From: Gammaproteobacteria bacterium Milos-ODIII6
GTDB lineage: Bacteria > Pseudomonadota > Gammaproteobacteria > Chromatiales > Chromatiaceae
DNA: 64,000 nt
Direction of reading: 5' to 3'
Assembly (NCBI GenBank): GCA_029228645.1
Contig: JAPTHR010000001.1
Coordinates: 364,925 to 428,924, forward strand
Shown here: positions 1 to 7,933 of the stretch, piece by piece
Numbering within the stretch: the first letter of the stretch is position 1
Layout of the letters: each line of letters begins with the position of its first letter
Notes under the pieces: model-generated
Databases searched by the model: none
Seen by the model: the letters and a program-made list of their open reading frames with translations, nothing else
What the model was told of the DNA's origin: nothing
Position numbers and translations under genes: made by a program

Positions 1-99
1 CACGGGCCGCCGGAAAAACCAAGCGGATGGGTTTATCAGCAGATGTCGGCTTGACCGGGAGGCGGGATATGTTCGGTCAGGATGGTGAGTAAGCCGCTC

Positions 100-127
100 T
101 TGATACTGATGGTACAGGGTGTATGCT
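100..127 (+). promoter_or_regulatory. Possible sigma70 promoter for the Mrp/complex-I-like operon
   Basis: TTGATA at 100-105 and TATGCT at 122-127 are separated by 16 bases and lie about 110 bases upstream of the first convincing start codon of the operon. The -35 matches consensus at 5 of 6 positions and the -10 at 4 of 6. No operator is recognisable. This is the best promoter candidate in the first 236 bases, but it is a pattern match only. Confidence 0.3.
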
Positions 128-236
128 CAATCCTGTCCTCCTGCCAGATTACGGTTCCCGGGGCTCCCCTGCGGATCGTGTTTGCACTCTGCTTGAGCGG
201 CTTAACACAGGTGTTGGTAGCGGCAACTCTTGGGGA

Positions 237-743
237 ATGTCGATGTTGAGCAAGGCAAAGATGGCGATCAACCTTTGGGTTACCCTGCTTGCCATCTGGC
301 TCGTGCTGAATGCATCGATCGAGAGCCAGGTGCTGCTCAGCGGCATCTTCCTGGCGACCCTGCTGAGTGTCACCCTGGTACATTTCAGCAGTGCCTATGC
401 TGACGTGCGCCTTTCACCCCGGGTCATCGGCCACATTCTGCTGTATCTGCTGGTTTTTACCGGCGAACTCGTGCGCGCCAACTTCAACGTGGCGCGCCTG
501 GTCTTCTCGCCGCGCCTGGATATCCACCCCGGCATCGTCGAGATCAAGACCCGCCTGCAATCCCGCACCGCGCGGATGCTGCTCGCCAATTCGATCACGC
601 TTACGCCCGGCACCCTGGTGGTCAATATCATCGGGGATACGCTGTTTGTGCACTGGATCGATGTCAGGAGCAAGGATCCGGCGGGCGCGACGCAAGCCAT
701 TGCGGCCCGTTTCGAGAAACACCTGAGCGTCATTTATGGCTGA
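237..743 (+). CDS. mnhE: MnhE/MrpE-like Na+/H+ antiporter subunit (MbxA-like)
   Basis: This small membrane protein is of the MnhE family, a peripheral subunit of the Mrp antiporter module. It has two hydrophobic segments near the N-terminus. They are followed by the family's typical soluble part with the ANSITLTPGTL stretch, which I recognise as the MnhE signature. The frame stays open upstream to 123, but family length (about 160 residues) favours one of the ATGs at 237, 243 or 261. None has a strong ribosome site, so the exact start is uncertain. It opens a run of genes that all overlap or abut, and its end overlaps the next gene by 8 bases. By analogy with Mbh/Mbx complexes it helps form the ion-translocating membrane arm. 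Confidence 0.85.
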   Translation: MSMLSKAKMAINLWVTLLAIWLVLNASIESQVLLSGIFLATLLSVTLVHFSSAYADVRLSPRVIGHILLYLLVFTGELVRANFNVARLVFSPRLDIHPGIVEIKTRLQSRTARMLLANSITLTPGTLVVNIIGDTLFVHWIDVRSKDPAGATQAIAARFEKHLSVIYG

Positions 744-996
744 GCAGATTCTGGACATTGCGATGGTGCTGATCGGGTTTTCCCTGTTGTTTGGCATTGT
801 CCGGCTGGTGAAAGGCCCGACCGAGACCGATCGGGTCATCGCTGTCGACCTGCTGACCATCGTCTGCATTTCGGTGATCGTGCTGCTGGCCCATCTGGCT
901 GAACGCTTCATTTACGTCGATGTGGCAATCGTCTATGGCCTGTTGAGCTTCATCGGGGTGCTCGCGGTGGCCCGTTACATGGAGAAGGGGATCTGA
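736..996 (+). CDS. mnhF: MnhF/MrpF-like antiporter subunit (MbxB-like)
   Basis: The product has 86 residues with three predicted transmembrane helices. The conserved GPTETDRVIAVDLL segment is typical of MnhF. It is part of the small-subunit cap of Mrp antiporters and of Mrp-containing respiratory complexes. The ATG lies inside the end of the preceding mnhE-like gene, and the TGA shares a base with the next ATG (TGATG), so translation is probably coupled. Length is normal for the family. MnhF alone does not show which ion is moved. Confidence 0.88.
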   Translation: MAEQILDIAMVLIGFSLLFGIVRLVKGPTETDRVIAVDLLTIVCISVIVLLAHLAERFIYVDVAIVYGLLSFIGVLAVARYMEKGI

Positions 997-1256
997 TGGA
1001 CGCAATGACGCTGCTCACCCTGCTGATCTGTGCCGGGATCCTGTTCGGGGCCATTTCTGCGGTCAGCATGGGCAACGTCGTCAGCGCGGTCATCGCCGCC
1101 GGGCTCACCAGTCTGTTTGCCGCGGTGACCTATGTCATCCTGTCGGCGCCGGATGTTGCGATGACCGAGGCGTCGATAGGCAGTGGCCTGTCCACGGCCA
1201 TCTTCCTGTATGCGATCAATCGCACCCGTCGCCAGGAGAGGGAGAAAAATGATTGA
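996..1256 (+). CDS. MbhD-like (DUF4040) membrane subunit
   Basis: The product has 86 residues and three predicted transmembrane helices. The run SAPDVAMTEASIGSGLSTA matches the MbhD/DUF4040 domain. In stand-alone Mrp antiporters this domain is fused into the large MnhA subunit; in Mbh and Mbx complexes it is a separate protein. A free MbhD subunit therefore indicates a respiratory-type Mrp module rather than a plain antiporter. Its start shares a base with the stop of mnhF, and its end overlaps mnhG by 8 bases. Confidence 0.82.
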   Translation: MDAMTLLTLLICAGILFGAISAVSMGNVVSAVIAAGLTSLFAAVTYVILSAPDVAMTEASIGSGLSTAIFLYAINRTRRQEREKND

Positions 1257-1584
1257 AGTGATCGGCAGCCTCGTGATCCTGGCCGGTTCGGTTTTCCTGT
1301 TTGCCGCCGGCCTCGGCGTGTTGCGCATGCCGGACAGTTACAACCGCATCCAGACGGGCACCAAGGCATCCACCCTGGGGACCATCCTGGTGCTGCTCGG
1401 TATCGCGATCCTTCACCCCGCTTGGACCGGCAAACTGCTTCTGCTGGTGTTCTTCATCCTGTTCACCAATCCGGTTTCATCGCATGCCCTGGCGCGTGCA
1501 TCGCATACCCGGCATGTGCCTTTGAGCGACAAGACGGTGGTCGATCGCCTCGATGAAGCCGAGCACCCGGCCGGGGACGCATAG
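1249..1584 (+). CDS. mnhG: MnhG/MrpG-like antiporter subunit (MbxC-like)
   Basis: The product has 111 residues with three hydrophobic helices. The LGVLRMPDSYNRIQTGTKASTLG segment (key residues G, R, P, D, R, K) is characteristic of MnhG. The start at 1249 was chosen because the family begins with a short residue tract before helix 1 and a purine-rich GGAGAGGGAG precedes this ATG. In the archaeal order MnhG precedes MbhD; here the two are swapped. It acts with the E and F subunits in the membrane arm. Confidence 0.87.
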   Translation: MIEVIGSLVILAGSVFLFAAGLGVLRMPDSYNRIQTGTKASTLGTILVLLGIAILHPAWTGKLLLLVFFILFTNPVSSHALARASHTRHVPLSDKTVVDRLDEAEHPAGDA

Positions 1585-1595
1585 GTTTCGCAAGC

Positions 1596-2285
1596 ATGGC
1601 AAAACGCCTCCTGATCATATTGACGCTGTTCCTGCTGGCCCTGATGTTCTGGGACGTGGTTGCAAGCTACAGCGAGAAGCAGCAACTGGCCCCGGTCGCC
1701 GCCCATTACGTCGGGCAGGGCCCCGATGAGTTGGGTGCGCCCAACCTGGTGACCGCGGTGGTGGTTGCCTATCGTGGTCTGGATACGTTGGGCGAAGTGA
1801 CGGTGCTGTTCCTTGCCGCGCTGGCCGTGGGCCTGCTGCTGGGAACCGGAGCCAGTGAACGCAACACGGGGCCGGCAAATCCGGCCAGCGAGATTGTCGA
1901 AACCGCAGTCGAGTATCTGTTCCCGATAGCATTGCTGTTCGGCGTGTACATCTTCATCAACGGTCATTTGTCGCCGGGTGGCGGGTTCCAGGGCGGTGCG
2001 GTCATCGCATCGGCATCGCTGTTGCTGTTCCTGGCGCTGCCGGGCGTCAGGCTGCGTCATGCGCTGCTATCCGCGATCGAATCCCTATCGGGCTTCAGCT
2101 ATGTCCTGGTGGGTCTGCTCGGTCTGGTGCTGGCCGGTGGCTTTCTGGATAACCGGGCGCTGCCCCTGGGTGACTACGGTGCACTGTTCAGCGCCGGTAC
2201 CATTCCCATCATCTACACCCTGATCGGACTCAAGGTGGGAGCAGAGTTGAGTGTCGTTGTGGAGCGTTTCAGGGGTAATGCGTAA
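1596..2285 (+). CDS. MbhE-MnhB fusion membrane subunit
   Basis: This protein of 229 residues reads as two family domains in one chain. Residues 1 to about 90 resemble MbhE, with a TM helix, a short periplasmic loop and a second helix. Residues from about 100 on are MnhB/MrpB, with the diagnostic GHLSPGGGFQGG signature and three more helices. In plain Mrp antiporters these parts sit in the MnhA C-terminus and MnhB. Here they are fused, as in some Mbh-type complexes. The TAA overlaps the next ATG (TAATG). Confidence 0.84.
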   Translation: MAKRLLIILTLFLLALMFWDVVASYSEKQQLAPVAAHYVGQGPDELGAPNLVTAVVVAYRGLDTLGEVTVLFLAALAVGLLLGTGASERNTGPANPASEIVETAVEYLFPIALLFGVYIFINGHLSPGGGFQGGAVIASASLLLFLALPGVRLRHALLSAIESLSGFSYVLVGLLGLVLAGGFLDNRALPLGDYGALFSAGTIPIIYTLIGLKVGAELSVVVERFRGNA

Positions 2286-2656
2286 TGACTGAACTGCCCT
2301 TGTCGACCATTACCCTGAGCACGGGTTTCGGGCTGATGCTGATCGGCATGTGGGGCATGCTGGTACGCAAGAACATCATTCGCATGATCGTCGGCTTTTC
2401 GCTGATCGATACCGGGATCCACATGATCATGGTCTCTCTCGGCTACATTCGTGGCGGCACGGCGCCGATCATCGATGGCTCGGTGGATCGGGCCACCGCA
2501 CTCACCCGTGTGGTCGACCCGATACCCTCGGCCCTGGTGCTGACGGCGATCGTTATCGGTCTGGGTATCACCGCGGTGATGCTCGCCTACGCCGTGCAGA
2601 TCCACACCCATAAAGAGACGCTGTCCATCGAGGATTGCTCGGACTCGAAATGGTAG
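2285..2656 (+). CDS. mnhC: MnhC/NuoK-like membrane subunit (MbxG-like)
   Basis: This protein of 123 residues has three transmembrane helices and belongs to the MnhC/NuoK family. Helix 1 and the following GMLVRKNIIRMIVGFSL stretch match the family, and the DPIPSALVLTAIVIG motif is the classic helix-3 signature. In complex I this subunit carries an acidic residue in helix 2 that joins the proton path; here an Asp is seen in the comparable helix. The end overlaps the next ATG (ATGGTAG), which indicates coupled translation. Confidence 0.88.
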   Translation: MTELPLSTITLSTGFGLMLIGMWGMLVRKNIIRMIVGFSLIDTGIHMIMVSLGYIRGGTAPIIDGSVDRATALTRVVDPIPSALVLTAIVIGLGITAVMLAYAVQIHTHKETLSIEDCSDSKW

Positions 2657-5600
2657 AGGCCCTGAGCAACCCCCTGAACCTGGTCGTCGTCGCCCTGGGC
2701 GTCGGTTTCCTGTTGCCCCTGATCGACCGCAGCAGCCCGGCCTTGGCGCGCAGCCTGTTCAACCTGGCGCTTGTCTACCAGGCCGCACTGCCCATCCTTT
2801 GGCTGTTCTGGCTGGCGAACGGTGCGCCCACCCAGGAGATCCAGACCGCGGGCATCTCGCCACCCTTCTCGATCAACCTCCGCTTCGGGATGGAAGAGGC
2901 CTTTTTTGTCGCTGGGGTGAATCTCGCGGCACTGCTGGGGGGATGGTATCTCACCGACCTGCTCCGTGGTCGGGCCGCGGCGATGTCGGTGTTCCTGATC
3001 CTGACCATGGGCGTGGACGGCATGATCATGACCCGCGACCTGTTCAACCTGTTCATCTTTATCGAAATCACCGCCATCGCCACCTTCGGGCTGCTCAGTC
3101 TGGAGCGCAATGCAGCGGCCCTGACCGCGGGGTTCAAGTACATCATTGCGACATCGCTGGCCTCGTCCTTCCTGCTGCTCGGGGTCATGTTGCTCTATTA
3201 CCTCACCGGCACGCTGAATATCGATGATATGCAGGCACAGCTGGTTCTGGTGCACGGTCCGCTGGGCCTGGTCGCGATGACCCTTCTGGTCGCCGGCATG
3301 ATCGTCGAACTCAAGCCCTATCCCGCCAATGGCTGGGGACTCGACGTGTACGAAAATGCACCGCCCGGCGTGGCGGCGATGGTGTCGGTCGGGGTTTCGG
3401 CGGGGGCGCTGTTCGCTTTGTACAAGATTCTCCCGCTGGTTCTGCCTTTTCTATCCGCGCTGGCTGCGGTCGCCGGCGTCACCTTCCTGGCCTCGAACTT
3501 TATCGGCCTGAAGCAAAAAAAGGTGCGACGTCTGCTCGGCTATTCCTCCATCGGCCAGATGAGTCTGGCGGCGGCGGCGTTGGTGCTGCTGACCCAGCTG
3601 GACCGGGGCGCTGCCATTCCGCTGGTCGTCGGTGGCCTCTTCCTCAACCACCTGTTCGCCAAGGCCGGCTTGTTCTGGCTGGCCGGTGCGCTCAAGCAGA
3701 GTGATACCCAGGACTGGCGTGGCTTGCGTGCGAACCCACGCCTGCTGGCACTTTTCGGCGTGCTGCTCGCGGCCCTGGTCGGCCTGCCGCCATTCCCCGG
3801 CTTCTGGGCGAAGTGGGAGCTGGTGATGCAGCTCTCCGCTGGTGGCTTGAACCTCTGGGTGGCAGTGATCCTGCTTGGCTCGCTGCTCGAGGCGGTCTAC
3901 CTGTTTCGTTGGTTCGGGCAGGCCATGCAGGCCAGCAAACACGAGCCGACGCTGTCCGGCCGCGCACATCAGCTGCCCGTGATGGTCGCCGTGCTCGGCC
4001 TTTTTGCCGCTGGGCACTTTGCCGCGGCCAGCTTCGGGGTGGATGCCCTGCGGGTGCTGGCGCCACTCTATATCGGCATCGCGCTGATGCTGTTGCACAG
4101 TGTGCCGGCGCGCGTCCAGGGGCTCGTCAGCCTGGTCATCGTCGGTACTTACAGTTACCAGGTGCTGCCGGCGCAGGACGGAATCAATGCCCTTTTCGGC
4201 GCCATGCTGCTCGGTGGTGGTCTGCTGATGCTCGTCGCGGGTCTGTATCGTGGCGACCAGCGGCTCGGTCATTATCCGCTGATGACAATGCTGCTGTTGT
4301 CCTTTGGTGGTCTGTTGCAGGCAGGCACCAGCCTGGAGTTTTTCGTCGCCTGGGAGTTTTTGACGATCAGCTCCTACCTGTTGCTTTGCCGCGGGCGTGA
4401 TGCCGCTCCGCATACCCTGAGTTATCTGATCTTCTCGCTCGCCTCGGCCTTCCTGGTACTGGCTGGATTCGGCCTGGCATATGCGGAAACCGGTTCGATC
4501 GCGCTGGCCGCGCTCGAGCGCGTCGAGGGCAATGCCGCGCTGGTGCTTTCGCTGCTGGGGTTGGGCTTCCTGGTAAAGGCCGGGGCCTTCGGTCTGCACG
4601 TCTGGCTACCCGGTGCCTACGCCGAAGCGGACGACGACTTTTCCGCCATGCTGGCGGCGGTGTTCGGCAAGGCCGCGGTGTTCGGGCTTTTCATCGCCAT
4701 CATGAGCCTCGGGGTGAAGGGTGGCGGCACTGATATCGTCATGTATGTGCTGGGCTGGATCGGGCTGCTGACGGCCTTCTTCGGTGCCCTGATGGCGGTA
4801 TTCCAGGAAGACCTGAAGAAGACGCTGGCCTATTCGAGCATGGGGCAGGTGGGTTACATGGTCACGGCGCTGGCCACCGGCACCCATCTCGGGTGGGTGG
4901 CGGCCGGTTACCTGAGCGTCAATCACCTGTTGTTCAAAGGCCTGTTGTTCCTGGTCGCGGCGGGTATCGTACTGCGCGTCGGCCAGCGCGAGATGTACCG
5001 GATGGGCGGACTGATATCCAACATGCCGGTCAGTTTCTTCGGCATGATGATCGGCATCATCGCCCTGTCCGGCGTCCCTCCACTGACCGGCTTCGGTGGC
5101 AAATGGCTGATGCTCAATGCGCTCTTGGAAAAGGGCTGGTATTGGCAGGCGGGATTCGCCTTCTTCGCCAGCGCGCTGGCGTTTTTGTACCTCTTCCGCA
5201 TGATCCACACCGTGTTCCTGGGCCAACGCAAACTGGCCCACAAGGACCTTCGCGAGGCACCGCTTGCGCTGATCGTCCCGCAGTTGGTGCTGGTCGCGGT
5301 CATTCTGGCGTTTTCGGTCCAGCCCACCTGGCTGGTCAACCCGGTTGCCGCGATCATGGCCGACTATCTGCCCCAGACACTGGAGGTGCACGGCAGTCTG
5401 ATAAAGAGTGGCCTCGGATACTGGGACGGCTTCATGGTCATCAACGTGGTCGGCGCCGTGTTCATGGTCTCCTTGCTGATACTGCTGCTGCTTTCGCGTT
5501 TCATGCGGGTACAGCGGGTCAAGCAGTTCAATATCGTGTTCGCGGCGGAGCGTCCCGAGCGGCCGGAGACCACGCATTACGCCTACGATTTCTACAGTTT

Positions 5601-5787
5601 CTACGAACGGGCCTTGGGCTTCCTGGTGCTGCCCCGTGCGACCGCCTTCTGGAACGGGGTCTCCGAATGGAGTCATTCGCTGGGTAGCGGCTTGCGGGTC
5701 TTCTATACCGGCAACGGTCAGACCTATGCCCTTTATATCCTGCTGTATGTCGCACTGCTGTATTTTGCGGTCGGAGACTCAGTCTGA
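2650..5787 (+). CDS. Double antiporter subunit: two fused NuoL/M/N (MnhD-type) modules
   Basis: This membrane protein of 1045 residues contains two complete antiporter-like modules in tandem. In module 1 (about 1-490) Glu139 in FIFIEI and Lys222 in ELKPYPANGW occupy the places of the TM5 Glu and TM7 Lys pair of NuoL/NuoM. In module 2 (about 510-880) Glu569 in VAWEF and Lys643 in LVKAGAFGLHVWLP do so, and Lys723/724 lie in the LKKTLAYSS motif. A further membrane and soluble tail runs to the end. In archaeal Mbx these are two separate subunits, H and H-prime. The start is the ATG at 2650, preceded by GGACTCGAA; a TTG at 2635 would add five residues. The chain appears intact, with no frameshift. 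The likely role is to move H+ or Na+ through two channels per electron pair. Confidence 0.87.
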   Translation: MVEALSNPLNLVVVALGVGFLLPLIDRSSPALARSLFNLALVYQAALPILWLFWLANGAPTQEIQTAGISPPFSINLRFGMEEAFFVAGVNLAALLGGWYLTDLLRGRAAAMSVFLILTMGVDGMIMTRDLFNLFIFIEITAIATFGLLSLERNAAALTAGFKYIIATSLASSFLLLGVMLLYYLTGTLNIDDMQAQLVLVHGPLGLVAMTLLVAGMIVELKPYPANGWGLDVYENAPPGVAAMVSVGVSAGALFALYKILPLVLPFLSALAAVAGVTFLASNFIGLKQKKVRRLLGYSSIGQMSLAAAALVLLTQLDRGAAIPLVVGGLFLNHLFAKAGLFWLAGALKQSDTQDWRGLRANPRLLALFGVLLAALVGLPPFPGFWAKWELVMQLSAGGLNLWVAVILLGSLLEAVYLFRWFGQAMQASKHEPTLSGRAHQLPVMVAVLGLFAAGHFAAASFGVDALRVLAPLYIGIALMLLHSVPARVQGLVSLVIVGTYSYQVLPAQDGINALFGAMLLGGGLLMLVAGLYRGDQRLGHYPLMTMLLLSFGGLLQAGTSLEFFVAWEFLTISSYLLLCRGRDAAPHTLSYLIFSLASAFLVLAGFGLAYAETGSIALAALERVEGNAALVLSLLGLGFLVKAGAFGLHVWLPGAYAEADDDFSAMLAAVFGKAAVFGLFIAIMSLGVKGGGTDIVMYVLGWIGLLTAFFGALMAVFQEDLKKTLAYSSMGQVGYMVTALATGTHLGWVAAGYLSVNHLLFKGLLFLVAAGIVLRVGQREMYRMGGLISNMPVSFFGMMIGIIALSGVPPLTGFGGKWLMLNALLEKGWYWQAGFAFFASALAFLYLFRMIHTVFLGQRKLAHKDLREAPLALIVPQLVLVAVILAFSVQPTWLVNPVAAIMADYLPQTLEVHGSLIKSGLGYWDGFMVINVVGAVFMVSLLILLLLSRFMRVQRVKQFNIVFAAERPERPETTHYAYDFYSFYERALGFLVLPRATAFWNGVSEWSHSLGSGLRVFYTGNGQTYALYILLYVALLYFAVGDSV

Positions 5788-6710
5788 TGCAAAACTGGCC
5801 ATCACAGATCGGCTACTTCATGCTCAACCTGACGATCGTCGGGCTGTACGGCATGCTGTTGTCCGGCATCGTTGCCCGAACCCTGGCCAAGGTGCAGGGG
5901 CGAATCGGTATACCGCTCTATCAGCCCTTTCTCGACCTGGCAAAGAATCTAGGCAAGCGCACCGCGGTCAGTCACGGTGTGATGTTCTATCTCGGTCCGG
6001 TTTTCCGGCTGGCCGGCGGCATTGGCACCCTGGCGTTTGTGCCAGTGCTGTACGGCAGCGAGATATTCGGTAATTTCAGTATGGCCGGCGATCTGCTGCT
6101 GGCGATGTATTTCATGTTCTTCGGTCAGCTCGGCATGGCCCTCGGCGCGGGTGAGAGCGGGCATCCCTTCAGTGCCATCGGCATCGCCCGTGGACTGGGC
6201 CAGATGACCGCCTACGAAGTACCTTTTGCGCTGGCGATCATCGCAATCGTGGTGCAGTACGACACCTTGTCGATCACCGAGATCGTCGCCGCGCAGCAGG
6301 GCGGAATCGGGAATTGGACCGTGTTCACCAACCCGCTGGCGGTGATCGCCGCGATGATCGCGTTCCTCGGCATGACCGCCTATCCCCCGTTTGACGTGGT
6401 GATGGCGCCCAACGAAATCCCGATCGGCCCACCGACCGAGTATCACAGTTCCTACCTGGCTATGATGACCATGAACCAGGCGGTATTCGCGGGTGCCAAA
6501 CTGATTCTGTTCATGGCGCTTTTTTTCGGTGGTGCGACCAACCTGGTGGAACTTGTGATCAAGACCTGGGCCATATATATGGTCGCGGTAGTGGTCGGGG
6601 CCGCCTTCCCTCGTTTCCGGGTCGACCAGTCGATTCGCTTTTTCCTGCGCTATCCGACCCTGATCGGAATCGCCGCGATCGCCTACACCCAAGCTGTCCT
6701 GTTGCCCTGA
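5787..6710 (+). CDS. NuoH/MbxM-like membrane anchor subunit
   Basis: This protein of 307 residues with about eight helices belongs to the NuoH/HycD/EchB family, which connects the peripheral electron-transfer arm to the membrane arm. The QGRIGIPLYQP stretch (37-47) and acidic residues Glu144 (AYEVPFALA), Glu210 and Glu218 (APNEIPIGPPTEYH) correspond to conserved charged positions of the family. Its place directly before the B-, C-, D- and I-like genes is the Mbx order; in Mbh operons the homologue comes after the large subunit. TGATG overlap with the preceding gene. Confidence 0.88.
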   Translation: MQNWPSQIGYFMLNLTIVGLYGMLLSGIVARTLAKVQGRIGIPLYQPFLDLAKNLGKRTAVSHGVMFYLGPVFRLAGGIGTLAFVPVLYGSEIFGNFSMAGDLLLAMYFMFFGQLGMALGAGESGHPFSAIGIARGLGQMTAYEVPFALAIIAIVVQYDTLSITEIVAAQQGGIGNWTVFTNPLAVIAAMIAFLGMTAYPPFDVVMAPNEIPIGPPTEYHSSYLAMMTMNQAVFAGAKLILFMALFFGGATNLVELVIKTWAIYMVAVVVGAAFPRFRVDQSIRFFLRYPTLIGIAAIAYTQAVLLP

Positions 6711-6729
6711 TATGGCAAGGAGGATCCCC

Positions 6730-7362
6730 ATGGATATGCAGAAATATGCCCTCGGTCCACTGCCCAACGATGGCCTGAGCGCCGAAGACCGCGACCTGTT
6801 CTCGGACGCACGTCCGGTCCCTTACGAGCCCTACCCGGTCGCGGTGGTGGAGAAATTCGTCAACTGGGTGCGAGCCAACTCACTGTGGTTGCTGGCATTC
6901 GGCACCGGCTGTGGGGCGATCGAGCTCAACCCGCTGATGACCGCGCGCTTCGATGCCTACCGGATGGGCGTGCAGATGCGTCCCACGCCACGTCAATCCT
7001 CGGTATTCATCATCGGCGGCTATGCCTCGGTGAAAACACTCAAGCGCATCATTCGCTCCTACGAACAGATGCAGGGCCCCAAGTTCGTCGTCTGCCTGGG
7101 GATCTGTCCGATCAACGGCGGTATGTACTGGGACAGCTACAACACCCTGAACAAGTTCGACGAATACCTTCCGGTCGACCTCTACATCACCGGTTGCATG
7201 CCACGCCCCGAGGTCCTGATGGCCGGAGTGCTGGAGCTGAAGAAGAAGATCAAGGAAGGGCGCGCCGACGGCGCCAACCGTTACATCGAAAACTTCGAAT
7301 GGTACAAGGCGAACCAGAAGCGTGTGATCAAGGACTGGAACATGCCGGATTACAACTGGTGA
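6730..7362 (+). CDS. NuoB-like (20-kDa, MbxJ-like) iron-sulfur subunit
   Basis: This protein of 210 residues belongs to the complex I 20-kDa / [NiFe]-hydrogenase small-subunit family, the site of the N2-type proximal [4Fe-4S] cluster. The start is the ATG at 6730, which follows AAGGAGG at optimal spacing; an ATG at 6712 lies upstream of that site. Four cysteines are visible: Cys61 (GTGCGAIE), Cys122 and Cys126 (VVCLGICP) and Cys156 (TGCMPRP). Complex I has a Cys-Cys pair at the first site, but here it is Cys-Gly. The extra Cys122 may supply the fourth ligand. That reassignment is an inference from the sequence. Confidence 0.87.
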   Translation: MDMQKYALGPLPNDGLSAEDRDLFSDARPVPYEPYPVAVVEKFVNWVRANSLWLLAFGTGCGAIELNPLMTARFDAYRMGVQMRPTPRQSSVFIIGGYASVKTLKRIIRSYEQMQGPKFVVCLGICPINGGMYWDSYNTLNKFDEYLPVDLYITGCMPRPEVLMAGVLELKKKIKEGRADGANRYIENFEWYKANQKRVIKDWNMPDYNW

Positions 7363-7367
7363 AGACG

Positions 7368-7931
7368 ATGGCCAACGCGATTCAACTGCTGGCGGATTTC
7401 GGCAGGAATTTCACCCTCAGTGATATCCGCGAGCAGCGTGTGGACCTGGCGTTCTGCAAGGCGCCCAAGGAACAGGCGGTAAGACTGATTCGCGAGTTGC
7501 GCGATGACGCGGGCTACACGCATCTGGTGTTCCTGACCAACACCGACTACATCGAGCAGGGCATCTTCACGCTGACCTACATGCTGCACAACTACGATGC
7601 CAGGCATACGCTTGGCGTGCACGTCGATCTCGACCGGAACGCGGCCGAGATGGAGTCGATTCACAATCTCTGGGCGCAGGCGGCCACCTATCAGCGCGAG
7701 CTGCGCGAGATGTATGGCATCCGTTTCCCCGGCAGTCCGCGCCTGGACGAGGATTTCTGCCTGGAGGGCTGGGACCAGATACCACCCATGCTCAAGGAGT
7801 TCGATACCGCGGCTTTCAGCCTGGAGCGTTTTCACAGTCGCGAGGGGCGCGGCAGCGTGGATCCGAGCGAACACATGAAAACCTTGCTATATCCCACCCA
7901 TAGCGACGAGCCATCGTCCGGGGGCAGCTGA
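7368..7931 (+). CDS. NuoC-like (30-kDa, MbxK-like) subunit
   Basis: This soluble protein of 187 residues is of the complex I 30-kDa family. The middle LGVHVDLDRNAAEMESIHNLW and the YQRELREMYGIRFPG motif (ERE-MYGI) are the family signature. The same family is fused to the D subunit in E. coli Nuo; here it is separate. Two starts are possible: ATG 7368, and GTG 7359, which overlaps the previous stop. It should sit between the B- and D-like subunits in the connecting arm. It carries no cofactor. Confidence 0.86.
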   Translation: MANAIQLLADFGRNFTLSDIREQRVDLAFCKAPKEQAVRLIRELRDDAGYTHLVFLTNTDYIEQGIFTLTYMLHNYDARHTLGVHVDLDRNAAEMESIHNLWAQAATYQRELREMYGIRFPGSPRLDEDFCLEGWDQIPPMLKEFDTAAFSLERFHSREGRGSVDPSEHMKTLLYPTHSDEPSSGGS

Positions 7932-7933
7932 GC

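Noticed and set aside
3451-5676. Long minus-strand open frames (382 and 356 codons) opposite the double antiporter gene
   Set aside because: They are antisense to a clearly conserved membrane protein and are Gln/His/Arg-rich, as expected for the reverse strand of GC-rich coding sequence.
2650-5787. DabA/DabB inorganic-carbon pump
   Set aside because: DabB is a NuoL-like protein, but no DabA-type partner is present and the subunit lies within a complex-I-like operon.
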